From: Trueperella pyogenes
Lineage (GTDB): Bacteria; Actinomycetota; Actinomycetes; Actinomycetales; Actinomycetaceae
Reading direction: 5' to 3'
DNA length: 64,000 bases
Assembly (NCBI RefSeq): GCF_900460345.1
Contig: NZ_UHHW01000002.1
Span: 1,674,001-1,738,000, forward strand
This document shows, in pieces, positions 1-9,060 of this stretch. The position numbers and the translations under genes are program-made. The notes beneath the pieces were generated by a model that did not search any database, had not been told where the DNA came from, and was given only the letters and a program-made list of their open reading frames with translations. Positions within the stretch are counted from its first letter, which is position 1. Each line of letters starts with the position of its first letter.

Positions 1-328
1 CAGGTTTCATGAGATTCGAGACTTCGATTCCGGCCACCTGCGCCACCGCATTCAGGCGCCTCGTCTCATTGACGCCGAAGGGAACGGGAACCACCTTGAC
101 CCGCACGTTAAACATTTGCGAGATGCGATACTGCATCTCGTTGGCCACTTCCTGAGGCTGGTGGATGGTGATCTGGACGAGGCCTGTGTCCTTCGCCTCG
201 GCGATAAGGCGCGAGACAGTGGAGCGAGATACACACAATCGGCGGGCGATCGACTCCATAGTCTCGCCCTGCACGAAGTGCATGACGGCTGCTTCATATG
301 CCGCAAGAACACGGTCTTGTCGATTCAT
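1..328 (-). CDS. SorC/DeoR-type sugar-binding transcriptional regulator, N-terminal part
   Basis: The frame starts at an ATG at 328 preceded by GGAGG and continues past the left edge, so only about 109 residues are visible. Residues about 22-41 (ETMESIARRLCVSRSTVSRL) form a helix-turn-helix. The following VRVKVVPVPFG and RRLNAVAQVAG look like the entry into the sugar-phosphate-binding domain of the SorC family. The gene is divergent from glpABC across a 176-base gap holding three palindromes, so it is the likely local regulator of glycerol genes, with a phosphorylated C3 compound as probable effector (inference). No terminator or C-terminus can be seen. A DeoR/GlpR-type protein is less likely because the helix-turn-helix pattern and spacing fit SorC better. 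Confidence 0.82.
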   Translation of the reverse strand, partial: MNRQDRVLAAYEAAVMHFVQGETMESIARRLCVSRSTVSRLIAEAKDTGLVQITIHQPQEVANEMQYRISQMFNVRVKVVPVPFGVNETRRLNAVAQVAGIEVSNLMKP

Positions 329-341
329 GTGGCCTCCTTCG

Positions 342-406
342 GTGTACGACGTCGACATTGTACACGCTCAATGAAAGTGTTTTCATACTACCTGCACGCT
401 CGTGCA
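342..406. promoter_or_regulatory. Three stacked palindromes in the regulator/glpA divergent promoter region
   Basis: Three separate inverted repeats lie within 65 bases: GTGTAC-N12-GTACAC (342-365), ATGAAA-GTGT-TTTCAT (371-386) and TGCACG-CT-CGTGCA (393-406). On the minus strand TACAAT (362-357) could be the -10 box of the regulator, so the first palindrome would cover its promoter. They are candidate operators for the SorC-type regulator and/or a global carbon regulator. Which protein binds which site is inference. Confidence 0.5.
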
Positions 407-504
407 CACTTGGGCAACTTGGCTTGGCCATCACGATTTTGCCCCGTGAAAAGTGCAGAAGCCGTAAATTGGAATTAAGTTTCCGCGTAGAAATCGGAAG
501 AACG

Positions 505-2160
505 ATGAAAACCATAAACACCGATGTTGTTGTTATAGGTGGTGGAGCAACGGGCGCTGGCGCCCTGCGCGACCTCGCTATGCGGGGCTTTGCCACCATC
601 CTAGTTGAACGTGCCGACCTCGCACAGGGTACCTCCGGCCGATTCCACGGTCTGCTCCACTCCGGCGGCCGCTACGTCATCTCGGATCCCCATTCGGCCA
701 CAGAATGTGCACAGGAAAACGAGATCCTCCGCCGCATTCACGCCGATTCCGTCGAAGAAACTGGCGGCCTGTTCGTCGTCGGCCCGCATGACGATCCGGA
801 ATTCTCTACCCGTTTCCTCCCCGCGGCCCGCGAGACCCAAGTGCCCGCCGAGGAACTGGACGTGGCAGAGGCACTGCGCATCGAACCGCGGCTCAATCCG
901 GGTATTCAACGCGCATTCCGGGTGCGAGACGGGTCCATCGACGGCTGGGGCATGGTCTGGGGCGCGGTTGAATCCGCTAAGGCCTACGGCGCCCAGTGCC
1001 TGACCTACCACCGCGTCACCAAGGTGGAAAACGCGGATGGCCAGGTCTCCCAGGTGATCTGTACCGATGAGAAGACGGGCGAAGAGGTACGGATAAACTG
1101 CCGGGCCGCGATCAACTGTGGCGGGCCTTGGGCCGGGCAGATCGCGAAGATGGCTGGTTGCCACGGCGTCGACGTCGTGCCAGGGCGCGGTATCATGATC
1201 GCGATGAACCACCGACTCGTCAACCACGTGGTCAACCGTTGCATCCATCCCGCCGACGGCGACATCATCGTCCCGGCACACACCGTCTCCATCATCGGTA
1301 CCACTGACCAGAAGGAAGACGATCCGGACTTCCTCGTCATCCGCAATTCGGAGGTCCAACAGATGCTGGATTCGGGCGAGGATCTCGTACCGGGCTTCCG
1401 TAAGGCGCGCGCGGTTCACGCGTGGGCCGGTGCCCGCCCGCTCGTCAAGGACTCCCGCGTCGATGCCTCCGACACCCGCCACATGTCACGCGGCATGTCG
1501 ATCATCGACCATTCACATCGCGACGGCGTGAAGGGCTTCTTCACCATCGCCGGCGGCAAACTCACCACCTACCGGCTCATGGCGAAGAACATCGTTGACG
1601 CGCTGCTCGAGCAGCTGGGCGAATTCGTCGAGTGCACCACCGACACCGAGGCGGTTCCGCCGAGAGCCGTCCAGACCCACAAGGTCACCGACCGCCTCAA
1701 GGAGGCCGAGGCTGACCGCTTTGACGATCCCATCATCTGTGAATGCGAGCTCCTGCCGCGCTCCACGATCGAAAAGGAGCTGGCCAAGCAGCCGACGGCG
1801 AATCTCGACGATATCCGGCGTCGTACCCGCCTGGGCATGGGGCCGTGCCAAGGAACTTTCTGTGGCATGCGTGCCGCGGGAATCATGCACGAAACTCTTG
1901 CCGACAGGCTCGATCGGGAGGAGAACGCCGACCGCACATCCTCAATGCTGCGCCTCTTCGTGAAGAACCGCTATTCGGGCCTCGAATCGCTGATGTACGG
2001 CGAGCAGCTGCGAGAGGCGACGCTGAATAAGTGGATTCTCGCCGGCAACCTCGACATCGATCACCTGCCCGCTCCCACCGAGCAAGCCGTCCGTGCCACT
2101 GGCGACCTCGAGCTCATCCACGGTCGGCCTGCGATGGCACAGGTCAAGGAGAAGGAATAA
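505..2160 (+). CDS. glpA: Anaerobic glycerol-3-phosphate dehydrogenase subunit A
   Basis: Oxidises sn-glycerol 3-phosphate to dihydroxyacetone phosphate as the FAD catalytic subunit of the membrane-associated GlpABC complex. The ATG at 505 follows GGAAG and gives 551 residues, close to the usual ~540. The N-terminus has the FAD-binding GGGATGAG (about residues 12-19) and the family signature GRFHGLLHSGGRYV. The C-terminal part carries a BFD-like [2Fe-2S] domain with CECELLPRS and MGPCQGTFCGMRAAG (about residues 411-455), which separates GlpA from aerobic GlpD. An in-frame ATG-like start further upstream (298) would add an unlikely basic extension and lie in the promoter palindromes. First gene of glpABC; its stop overlaps the glpB start by one base. 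Confidence 0.96.
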   Translation: MKTINTDVVVIGGGATGAGALRDLAMRGFATILVERADLAQGTSGRFHGLLHSGGRYVISDPHSATECAQENEILRRIHADSVEETGGLFVVGPHDDPEFSTRFLPAARETQVPAEELDVAEALRIEPRLNPGIQRAFRVRDGSIDGWGMVWGAVESAKAYGAQCLTYHRVTKVENADGQVSQVICTDEKTGEEVRINCRAAINCGGPWAGQIAKMAGCHGVDVVPGRGIMIAMNHRLVNHVVNRCIHPADGDIIVPAHTVSIIGTTDQKEDDPDFLVIRNSEVQQMLDSGEDLVPGFRKARAVHAWAGARPLVKDSRVDASDTRHMSRGMSIIDHSHRDGVKGFFTIAGGKLTTYRLMAKNIVDALLEQLGEFVECTTDTEAVPPRAVQTHKVTDRLKEAEADRFDDPIICECELLPRSTIEKELAKQPTANLDDIRRRTRLGMGPCQGTFCGMRAAGIMHETLADRLDREENADRTSSMLRLFVKNRYSGLESLMYGEQLREATLNKWILAGNLDIDHLPAPTEQAVRATGDLELIHGRPAMAQVKEKE

Positions 2161-3425
2161 TGCGCATCATCGTGATTGGCGCGGGCCTGGCCGGCCTGAC
2201 ATGCGCCGTGAAACTACGCGAGGCGGGTCACCGTGTCGACATCGTGACCAAGGGCTGGGGCGGTCTGTTACTCTCACCCGGCACGCTCGACGTCTACGGC
2301 TGGGGCAGGGACGGACGCCCAATTTCCGATCCTTACGCCGCTATCGCAGACCTCGTCGCCCAGCAACCACAGCACCCGTACGCGGCCATCGGCGTCGATG
2401 CCGTCCGCGAGGGGATCGACTGGCTTTGCGCGACCACCGGACTATTTGCTCAATTTGATCAGAACGTCTTGCTCCCGACGGCGATCGGTGCAGTTCGCCC
2501 TACCGTCGCGGTGCAAAACACTATGGTTCCGGCGCTCATGGAAGACGGCAAGAAGTTCCTCGTGGTGGGCATCCGCCAGTTCCGTGACTTTCCTGCCGCA
2601 TTTGTGGCAGACAATCTGGCCCGCTCGCCATTGGCCAAGGTAGAAACCAGGGCCGTGACGATCTCGCTTGCACCCCGCGATCCCGAAGCCGATTCCACGG
2701 GTACGACCTTCGCCCGCGCGTTGGACGGCACAGCTGGCCTAGACGGCCCCGCCACCCGCGACGCCCTCGTGCGTGAGCTGCGCGCACACGTCCAGGACGG
2801 GGAGACGATCTTGCTTCCCGCGGTTGTCGGCTTCGCCCCAGACGCATACCAGGAGATCGCCGCCGAGCTCGGCGTCCCTGTGGGTGAAGTGCCAGTCCCG
2901 CCGCCGTCGGTTCCCGGCCGTCGTATCAACGACTCCCTCATTCACCTGTGCCGCGACAACCGCGTGGACATCGCGTTGAACGCCGAAGTGATTGGCTTCG
3001 AGGCTAGCGACACCCATATTACTGCCCTCAAAGTCCAGCGCGCGGGCCGTGTCACCACCGACAGGGTCGACGTCGTCGTCTACGCCGGCGGCGGCCTCGA
3101 AGCGGGCTCCATCCAGCGCGATTCTTACGGCGAGATCCGCGAACGTATCTTCAACCTGCCGTTGACTTTCCTCGACGCGGAAGATCCCGAGACAGCGGGC
3201 GTGACCGGTAGCGTCGTCGTCGACGGCAAGGACATCTTTGGAACTGGGGTAACGGTCAACGCCGAGATGCTCGCGCTCGCCGGCGATACGCCGGTCTACG
3301 ACAACCTCTACTGCGTGGGTTCCATCATCGGAGGAGCCCGCCCGTGGAGTGAGAAGTCCGGCGAAGGCATCGCCCTTGGCAGCGCGGTGGCCGCTACCCG
3401 CGCCATCTTGGGGAAGAAGGAATAA
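2160..3425 (+). CDS. glpB: Anaerobic glycerol-3-phosphate dehydrogenase subunit B
   Basis: Flavoprotein subunit thought to pass electrons from GlpA to the iron-sulfur subunit GlpC. The start is the ATG at 2160, sharing one base with the glpA stop (TAATG), and it gives 421 residues, as expected for GlpB (~420). The N-terminus is a Rossmann dinucleotide-binding motif, IIVIGAGLAGLTCA, followed by GGLLLSPGTLDVYGW, typical of GlpB. The C-terminal CVGSIIGGARPW and EGIALGSAVAAT resemble the closing FAD contacts of the family. A longer frame is open upstream, but it only overlaps the end of glpA. Two bases separate it from glpC. Confidence 0.93.
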   Translation: MRIIVIGAGLAGLTCAVKLREAGHRVDIVTKGWGGLLLSPGTLDVYGWGRDGRPISDPYAAIADLVAQQPQHPYAAIGVDAVREGIDWLCATTGLFAQFDQNVLLPTAIGAVRPTVAVQNTMVPALMEDGKKFLVVGIRQFRDFPAAFVADNLARSPLAKVETRAVTISLAPRDPEADSTGTTFARALDGTAGLDGPATRDALVRELRAHVQDGETILLPAVVGFAPDAYQEIAAELGVPVGEVPVPPPSVPGRRINDSLIHLCRDNRVDIALNAEVIGFEASDTHITALKVQRAGRVTTDRVDVVVYAGGGLEAGSIQRDSYGEIRERIFNLPLTFLDAEDPETAGVTGSVVVDGKDIFGTGVTVNAEMLALAGDTPVYDNLYCVGSIIGGARPWSEKSGEGIALGSAVAATRAILGKKE

Positions 3426-3427
3426 TC

Positions 3428-4672
3428 ATGACTACCATCGTCAATCCACTCGAGCACGCCAAGGCTTCGTTGGCGCGTGCGTCTTTGGACGCGTGCGTCA
3501 AGTGCACAATTTGCGAGACGCAGTGTCCGGTCGTCCGCTCGACTCCGCTTTTCTCTGGCCCTAAATTCGTCGGTCCCCAAGCCGAGCGCTTCCGCAACGG
3601 CGCCAGCGTGGACAAATCCCTCGACTACTGCTCGGGCTGCTCGATCTGTACCACGGTGTGCCCGCAGGGCGTGAAAATCGCGGAGATCAACGCCCAGGCA
3701 CGCGCGGTGTTGAAGGCCGACCACATGCCCCTGCGTGACCGCCTCATCACCCAAACGGAGCTCGAGGGCAAGCTGATGACGCCGTTTGCCCCTATCGCAA
3801 ACTTGGCGATGAAGACCAAGCCGATCCGCGTGATAGTGGAGAAGGTTGTGGGCGTCCACCGCGACGCCCCCGTGCCTGAGGCGCAGAAGTCCACCTTCAT
3901 GAGCTGGTTCAAGAAGCACGAGAAGGAGCGCACGGGGCCGTTCCCCAAGGGCCCGATCGTGTTCTTCCACGGTTGCGCAGGCGGCTACTTCGAGATCGCC
4001 ACCTCCAAGGCGACCGTCGAGGTCCTGGAGAAGCTCGGCTATGAGGTACTTGTTCCCAAGCAAGGCTGCTGTGGGCTTGCCCAACAGTCCAACGGCCTGT
4101 TCACCGGCGCGACGAAGAAGGTCCGTCAACTTTGTGATCAGCTCAATTCTGCAGGCAAGGATTTGACTATTGTCTCCTCCTCCGGCTCGTGCGCGGGCAT
4201 GCTGCGCCACGAAGCTCACGAGATCATGGGGCTCGACGATCCTGCGCTCCTGGATGTCGGCTCACGCGTTGTCGAGACCTCCGAGTTCATCCTCGAGCTC
4301 ATGGACAACGGCGAGTTCCCACTGGACGAGCTCCAGCGCTGGGATATCACCATCCCCTACCACCAGCCGTGCCAGGTCAAGAGCCAGGGCATCGGCAAGC
4401 CGGCGATTCGGATGATGGAGGCGGTGCCCGGAGTGAAAGTTGTCGAATCCGGCGAAGCCTGCTGTGGCATCGCGGGCACGTATGGCCTCAAGAAGGAAAA
4501 GTACGAGGTGGCCCAGGCCGTGGGTAAGCCGCTGTTCGACATGGTCAAGCGCACCAACCCCAAGCTGGCCGCCTGCGAGACGGAGACCTGCCGCTGGCAG
4601 ATCCGCAAGGGCACCGGCGCCACCGTGGTTCACCCGATTGAGATCATCCATCGCGCGCTCGGGCTGGCCTAG
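3428..4672 (+). CDS. glpC: Anaerobic glycerol-3-phosphate dehydrogenase subunit C (Fe-S, membrane anchor)
   Basis: Iron-sulfur subunit that attaches the complex to the membrane and delivers electrons to the quinone pool. 414 residues. Two 4Fe-4S motifs sit at the N-terminus: Cys23-x2-Cys26-x2-Cys29-x3-Cys33 and Cys68-x2-Cys71-x2-Cys74-x3-Cys78. Two CCG domains follow, around GCAGGYF...GCCGLAQ and QPCQVKSQ...ACCGIAG, which probably bind a non-cubane cluster. Third gene of the operon, two bases after glpB. The next gene starts 126 bases later beyond an inverted repeat, so the operon probably ends here. Confidence 0.95.
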   Translation: MTTIVNPLEHAKASLARASLDACVKCTICETQCPVVRSTPLFSGPKFVGPQAERFRNGASVDKSLDYCSGCSICTTVCPQGVKIAEINAQARAVLKADHMPLRDRLITQTELEGKLMTPFAPIANLAMKTKPIRVIVEKVVGVHRDAPVPEAQKSTFMSWFKKHEKERTGPFPKGPIVFFHGCAGGYFEIATSKATVEVLEKLGYEVLVPKQGCCGLAQQSNGLFTGATKKVRQLCDQLNSAGKDLTIVSSSGSCAGMLRHEAHEIMGLDDPALLDVGSRVVETSEFILELMDNGEFPLDELQRWDITIPYHQPCQVKSQGIGKPAIRMMEAVPGVKVVESGEACCGIAGTYGLKKEKYEVAQAVGKPLFDMVKRTNPKLAACETETCRWQIRKGTGATVVHPIEIIHRALGLA

Positions 4673-4691
4673 CCACCGGTTACCGCATTGA

Positions 4692-4772
4692 CGCGTCCCT
4701 AAACCCTGCGAATACCGATTTTGGTGCGGCTCACTCCGATATGTGGGCCAAAGCGCAGAGGTTAGGGACGCG
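4692..4772. repeat. Long imperfect inverted repeat after glpC
   Basis: CGCGTCCCTAAACCCTGCG (4692-4710) is complementary at 17 of 19 positions to 4754-4772, with a 43-base loop. It fills the gap between glpC and the next gene. There is no T-tract, so it is not a classic terminator. The loop contains CGATTTTGG, also present in the palindrome at 21591-21663, but the relationship is weak. Confidence 0.5.
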
Positions 4773-4798
4773 CCCGCGCGTTCTGCGATACTTGAACC

Positions 4799-5635
4799 AT
4801 GTTTGAACAGATCACCGCTCCCGTCGCCTATCACGGTGAGGGCCCCTGCTGGTCTACGGCTTGGGGCGGCCTGCGCTGGGTGGACATGCTCGCCGGCGAC
4901 CTCCTCACGCTCCTGGACGGCTCCGTCCACCGCCTCCACACCGGCTCGCCAATCGCGGCTTTTGTGCGCCCGCGCGCGGGTGGCGGTTTCGTCGTCGGCC
5001 TCGAGCGCGGCATTGGGCTTGCGGATGAGCCCTTTGGCCTGGTGCGCCCGCTCCCGCCCCTGTGGGACGACGCCGATCTGCGGATGAACGAGGGCGGCAC
5101 GGACCCGTGGGGCAACTTGTATGCCGGCTCGATGTCCTATTCGCGCATTCCCAAAGCGGGAGCCCTGTATAAGATTTCGCCGGATCTGACCCCCTCCATA
5201 GTCTTGCCATCAGTGACGACGTCGAACGGCATCGACTTCTCCCCCGATGCCACCCGCGCCTACTACAACGACACGGCTAGGCGTGCGACGGACGTATTCG
5301 ACGTCGTCGAAGGGGAGCTGACCAATCGACGCGAATTCCACGAGGCGCACGGCACGAGCCCAGATGGCCTGAACGTGGACGCCGAGGGAAACGTGTGGGT
5401 GGCGCTCAACAAGGTCGGCAAAGTGCGGTTGTATTCGCCGGACGCCGAGATCCTCGGCGAGTGGGAGCTGCCTGTCAGGCTCGTCACAGCGGTGACGCTC
5501 GGCGGGCCAGATGGCCGGGACGTCTTCGTCACCACGTCGCGCGAAAACCTGGCCGATCCTGAGCCTGCGGCGGGTGCCGTCTTCCGCGGTCGCGCGCAAA
5601 TCCCTGGCAAACCAGTGACCCCGTTTGCCGGGTAG
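4799..5635 (+). CDS. SMP-30/gluconolactonase/LRE family protein
   Basis: A 278-residue beta-propeller of the SMP-30/gluconolactonase family, metal-dependent enzymes that hydrolyse sugar lactones. Supporting segments are EGPCWS near the N-terminus (metal-ligand Glu), NEGGTDPWGNLYAGSM in the middle, and SNGIDFSPD with SPDGLNVDAEGNVWVA, the typical blades carrying Asn and Asp ligands. The substrate cannot be predicted. The ATG at 4799 has no good ribosome-binding site; GATACT ends six bases before it, so the mRNA may be leaderless. It is 59 bases upstream of a kinase-like gene. Its link with the glycerol genes is positional only. Confidence 0.85.
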   Translation: MFEQITAPVAYHGEGPCWSTAWGGLRWVDMLAGDLLTLLDGSVHRLHTGSPIAAFVRPRAGGGFVVGLERGIGLADEPFGLVRPLPPLWDDADLRMNEGGTDPWGNLYAGSMSYSRIPKAGALYKISPDLTPSIVLPSVTTSNGIDFSPDATRAYYNDTARRATDVFDVVEGELTNRREFHEAHGTSPDGLNVDAEGNVWVALNKVGKVRLYSPDAEILGEWELPVRLVTAVTLGGPDGRDVFVTTSRENLADPEPAAGAVFRGRAQIPGKPVTPFAG

Positions 5636-5693
5636 GGCAACGTCACTTTCCGCAAGGCCCGCCACCCGCGCAGCGCGGTATAAACTTTTACCC

Positions 5694-6350
5694 ATGTCCA
5701 CTCCCCTGTCTGACGATGGCTTATTTGACCTACCCGAGTCCGCGCGGCACCCGCGAGCCCGCGTTATTTTGGTAATGGGAGCTTCGGGTAGTGGCAAGAC
5801 CCGCTTTACGAACCGTACGGGCCTGCCCGTCGTCTCGCTGGACGATTTTTACTACGACGGCGATCGCCCCGGCATGCCCATGCGGCACGGCATGGTCGAT
5901 TGGGATTCTCCGCAAACGTGGGATCGCCAAGGCGCGGTAGATACTCTGGTCAACCTGTGCACTAAGGGCGCTGCGACCGTGCCGGTCTACGACATTCCTA
6001 CCTCTCGCAGGGTCGGCGAGCGGACCCTCGAGATGGAGGGACGGCGCTACGTTCTGGCTGAGGGCATTTTCGCACCAGAGATTATTGAGGATCTTAAACG
6101 CGAAGGGATTCTGGCCGACGCGCTCCTCATCAAGCGTCCGCGCGTGCAGACGTTCTGGTTCCGGCTCATGCGCGATATCGATGAGGCGCGCAAACCGCTG
6201 CCGAATCTTTTGCGCCGCGGCTTTGCACACTTCTTGGCTGAGCCGGCGATGTACCGGGAGGTGGAGGCGAAGGGGGCTCGCCCGGTGTCTTACACGGAGG
6301 CGCAGGAGAGCCTGACGCAACGGCTGGCTGCCCTGCGTTGGGACGCTTAA
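5694..6350 (+). CDS. Uridine-kinase-like P-loop ATP-binding protein
   Basis: 218 residues from the ATG at 5694; the frame is open 69 bases further upstream, but that part is unlike the family. The Walker A motif MGASGSGKT is near the N-terminus, followed by VVSLDDFYYDGDRPG and DWDSPQTWD, as in uridine kinase/phosphoribulokinase-type proteins, where the Asp of DDFY contacts the substrate. VPVYDIPTSRR matches the VPVYDF segment of Udk. The protein is diverged, so the substrate may not be uridine. TAAACT lies seven bases before the start, again suggesting a leaderless transcript. Confidence 0.75.
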   Translation: MSTPLSDDGLFDLPESARHPRARVILVMGASGSGKTRFTNRTGLPVVSLDDFYYDGDRPGMPMRHGMVDWDSPQTWDRQGAVDTLVNLCTKGAATVPVYDIPTSRRVGERTLEMEGRRYVLAEGIFAPEIIEDLKREGILADALLIKRPRVQTFWFRLMRDIDEARKPLPNLLRRGFAHFLAEPAMYREVEAKGARPVSYTEAQESLTQRLAALRWDA

Positions 6351-6457
6351 GTACGGTGGCGTGCACGATTTCCCAGTGCATTCTTGGCTCCTGAGCACAG
6401 TTTTCCAGTCACATCTAGCGTGATCCGCTTCACGCTCAAAAGTGCAAGAATGATCCC

Positions 6458-6481
6458 AGACTTGTCGACTCAACCAAGTCT
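6458..6481. promoter_or_regulatory. Inverted repeat upstream of glpF
   Basis: AGACTTG (6458-6464) and CAAGTCT (6475-6481) form a perfect 7-base inverted repeat with a 10-base spacer, 45 bases before the glpF start. This is a plausible operator. It does not match the palindromes before glpA or glpK. Confidence 0.4.
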
Positions 6482-6526
6482 GCCGGCAATGACGCCGGTA
6501 AGTCGCACAATGTGAAAGAGGAAATA

Positions 6527-7273
6527 ATGTCACTAGGAGAAATCTTTGTGTCGGAATTTATCGGCACGATGTTCCTCATCATCCTCGGTGTTGGCGTCGT
6601 CGCCAACAACCTCCTAACAAAGAACAAGGGCCGAGGAACTGGCTGGCTCATGATCAACTTCGGATGGGGTCTGGCTGTCTTCATCGGTGTCTACGCCGCG
6701 TACAAGACCGGCGGCCACTTGAATCCGGCCGTAACGCTTGGCATCCTCGCCTCGGGCGCCGCCGAATATGTTCCCGGTGTGGCGGTCAACTTCGCTAATA
6801 CCGCGATCTACATCGTTGCCCAGTTCCTTGGTGCCTTCGCCGGCGCTGTTATCGCCTGGCTGGCCTACAAGCAGCACTACGACGCGCACGAGAACAAGGC
6901 TGAGATTCTAGGCACGTTCGCGACCGGGCCGGAAATTCGCAACCCACTGTGGAACACCCTCACCGAGACCATCGCCACCTTTGTCTTGGTCGCGTGGGTT
7001 CTCTACCAGGGCGGCACTCCCGCACAAGTTGGCCCGCTCGCCGTCGCTTTGGTGATCGTGGCTATCGGTGCTTCGCTCGGCGGACCCACCGGTTACGCCA
7101 TCAACCCTGCTCGTGACCTCGGTCCACGTATCGCCCACGCCATCTTGCCGATCAAGGGCAAGGGCGGGTCAGACTGGGGTTACTCTTGGGTGCCGGTCGT
7201 TGGCCCGATCATCGGCGGTGTTCTTGCCGGCCTCGTGTTCGGCCAGAACGCGCTCAACGTCCTCGGAATTTAA
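6527..7273 (+). CDS. glpF: Glycerol uptake facilitator (aquaglyceroporin)
   Basis: Membrane channel of the MIP family that lets glycerol diffuse into the cell, where GlpK traps it. 248 residues, six hydrophobic segments and two pore loops: GGHLNPAVTLG and GYAINPARDLGPR. The Asp after the second NPAR motif is typical of glycerol-conducting rather than water-only channels. The ATG at 6527 is chosen over an in-frame GTG at 6512 because AGAGG at 6517-6521 is correctly spaced for it. A strong hairpin terminator follows, so glpF is probably transcribed separately from glpK. Confidence 0.95.
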   Translation: MSLGEIFVSEFIGTMFLIILGVGVVANNLLTKNKGRGTGWLMINFGWGLAVFIGVYAAYKTGGHLNPAVTLGILASGAAEYVPGVAVNFANTAIYIVAQFLGAFAGAVIAWLAYKQHYDAHENKAEILGTFATGPEIRNPLWNTLTETIATFVLVAWVLYQGGTPAQVGPLAVALVIVAIGASLGGPTGYAINPARDLGPRIAHAILPIKGKGGSDWGYSWVPVVGPIIGGVLAGLVFGQNALNVLGI

Positions 7274-7278
7274 GACCC

Positions 7279-7322
7279 ATGCCGTCTGACCAGCGCGTAC
7301 CCGCTGGTCAGACGGCATTTTC
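7279..7322 (+). terminator. Rho-independent terminator after glpF
   Basis: A perfect 17-base stem (ATGCCGTCTGACCAGCG, 7279-7295, with 7302-7318), a 6-base loop and a short T-run (ATTTT) directly after the stem. Confidence 0.85.
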
Positions 7323-7351
7323 ACGAAACGCCTACCGCGCCGGCACGGGAT

Positions 7352-7367
7352 ATTTCTCAAGAGAAAT
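7352..7367. promoter_or_regulatory. 16-base palindrome upstream of glpK
   Basis: ATTTCTC-AA-GAGAAAT is a perfect palindrome 90 bases before the glpK start and is a candidate operator for glpK. The regulator is unknown. Confidence 0.45.
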
Positions 7368-7456
7368 TCTTGCTCTGACCGTTTGTTAAATCCCCTCCGG
7401 GTAGAAAATACCATCGCTAGAATCTCCAGTAACCATTCAATGATGAAGGGAACTCC

Positions 7457-8983
7457 ATGACTGAGAAAAAGTACGTAATGGCGATCGACCAGGGCACGAC
7501 GTCGTCCCGCGCGATCATCTTCGACCACTGCGGAAGTATCGTCTCCGTAGGCCAAAAGGAACACGAGCAGATTCTGCCCAAGGCCGGCTGGGTTGAGCAC
7601 GACCCCATCGAGATCCGTGACAACATCCGCGAGGTCATCGGTCAGGCACTGTCCAAGGCGAATATCAATCGCCACGAGATCGCAGCAGTTGGCGTAACGA
7701 ATCAGCGCGAGACCGCCGTCGTGTGGGACAAGCATACGGGCGAGCCAGTCTACAATGCCATCGTGTGGCAGGACACGCGTACAGACAAGATCGTCCGTGA
7801 ACTAGCAGGCGACGAAGGGCCAGATAAGTACAAGGAAATCTGCGGCCTTGGCCTGGCAACCTACTTCTCCGGCCCGAAGATCAAGTGGATCCTCGACAAC
7901 GTCGAAGGCGCGCGTGAGAAGGCCGAGGCAGGCGACCTCCTATTCGGCAACACCGATACCTGGGTGATCTGGAACCTCACCGGCGGCCCCAACGGCGGCG
8001 TCCACGTCACCGATGTCACTAACGCTTCGCGCACCATGCTCATGGACGTCCGCGAGCTCACCTGGCGTGAAGACATCTGTGCGGACATGACCATCCCAAT
8101 GTCGATGCTGCCCGAGATCAAGTCCTCCTCCGAGATCTACGGCTATGGCTCGAAGAACTCCCTCATCATCGACACCCCGATCTCGGGCGACCTCGGAGAC
8201 CAGCAGGCAGCGACTTTCGGTCAGGCCTGTTTCGAGAAGGGCATGGCGAAGAACACCTACGGCACCGGTTGCTTCATGCTCATCAACACGGGCAATGAGG
8301 CGATCACCTCGAAGAACGGCCTGCTGACTACCTTGTGCTACAAGATTGGCGATCAGGATCCGGTCTACGCACTCGAGGGCTCCATCGCCGTGACCGGTTC
8401 GCTCGTGCAGTGGCTACGCGATCAGCTCGGGATCATCACCACGGCTCCGGAAATCGAAACCCTGGCCGACAGCGTGGAGGATAACGGCGGCGTCTACATC
8501 GTCCCAGCGTTCTCGGGCCTGTTCGCCCCGTACTGGAAGGATGACGCGCGCGGCGCGATCGTCGGCTTGACTCGCTACAACAACAAGGGCCACCTGGCAC
8601 GCGCTGTCCTGGAGGCAACCGCATTCCAGACAGCCGAGGTTCTCGAGGCCATGAACGCCGATTCCGGTGTGGACCTCGAAGAGCTGCGTGTGGACGGCGG
8701 CATGACCGCCAACGATGCCCTCATGCAGTTCCAAGCCGATATCCTCGGCGTTGACGTGGTCAAGCCCGTCGTTGCGGAGACCACCGCGCTCGGCGCCGCA
8801 TACGCGGCCGGTATCGCAGTCGGTTTCTGGGATGGCGAGCAGGATGTCATCGACAACTGGCAAGAAGATAAGCGCTGGTCGCCCAAGATGGACGCCGACG
8901 AGCGTGCGCGCCAGATGCGGCTGTGGAAGAAGGCCGTCACTCGCACCTTCGACTGGGTGGACGACGACGTCCGCGGCGAGTAG
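7457..8983 (+). CDS. glpK: Glycerol kinase
   Basis: ATP-dependent phosphorylation of glycerol to sn-glycerol 3-phosphate, the substrate of GlpABC. 508 residues, the normal length. [15 protein letters not shown] at the N-terminus is the phosphate-binding FGGY-family signature; [13 protein letters not shown] and WQDTRTD are glycerol-contact regions; [16 protein letters not shown] and ALGAAYAAG are the C-terminal ATP-site motifs. The ATG at 7457 is preceded by GAAGGGA. The gene stands alone between terminators, with a palindrome in its promoter region. Confidence 0.97.
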   Translation: MTEKKYVMAIDQGTTSSRAIIFDHCGSIVSVGQKEHEQILPKAGWVEHDPIEIRDNIREVIGQALSKANINRHEIAAVGVTNQRETAVVWDKHTGEPVYNAIVWQDTRTDKIVRELAGDEGPDKYKEICGLGLATYFSGPKIKWILDNVEGAREKAEAGDLLFGNTDTWVIWNLTGGPNGGVHVTDVTNASRTMLMDVRELTWREDICADMTIPMSMLPEIKSSSEIYGYGSKNSLIIDTPISGDLGDQQAATFGQACFEKGMAKNTYGTGCFMLINTGNEAITSKNGLLTTLCYKIGDQDPVYALEGSIAVTGSLVQWLRDQLGIITTAPEIETLADSVEDNGGVYIVPAFSGLFAPYWKDDARGAIVGLTRYNNKGHLARAVLEATAFQTAEVLEAMNADSGVDLEELRVDGGMTANDALMQFQADILGVDVVKPVVAETTALGAAYAAGIAVGFWDGEQDVIDNWQEDKRWSPKMDADERARQMRLWKKAVTRTFDWVDDDVRGE

Positions 8984-8994
8984 CCACTAAGGCC

Positions 8995-9030
8995 AGTGGC
9001 TGGGAGCATCGCGCTCCCAGCCACTTTTTA
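8995..9030. terminator. Terminator between convergent glpK and MMPL genes
   Basis: AGTGGCTGGGAGC (8995-9007) pairs perfectly with 9013-9025 around a 5-base loop, followed by TTTTTA on the plus strand. It ends glpK; on the minus strand it lies after the MMPL gene stop. Confidence 0.85.
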
Positions 9031-9060
9031 TGCTTAGGTTTTAGCCGGAGCTGCCAGAGT

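Noticed and set aside
298..504. Longer glpA frame from an upstream start
   Set aside because: It adds about 69 residues unlike GlpA and runs through the promoter palindromes; the ATG at 505 has a ribosome-binding site and the FAD motif at the right distance.
601..1482. 293-codon minus-strand frame inside glpA
   Set aside because: Antisense shadow frame caused by high-GC codon usage; glpA is unambiguous on the plus strand.
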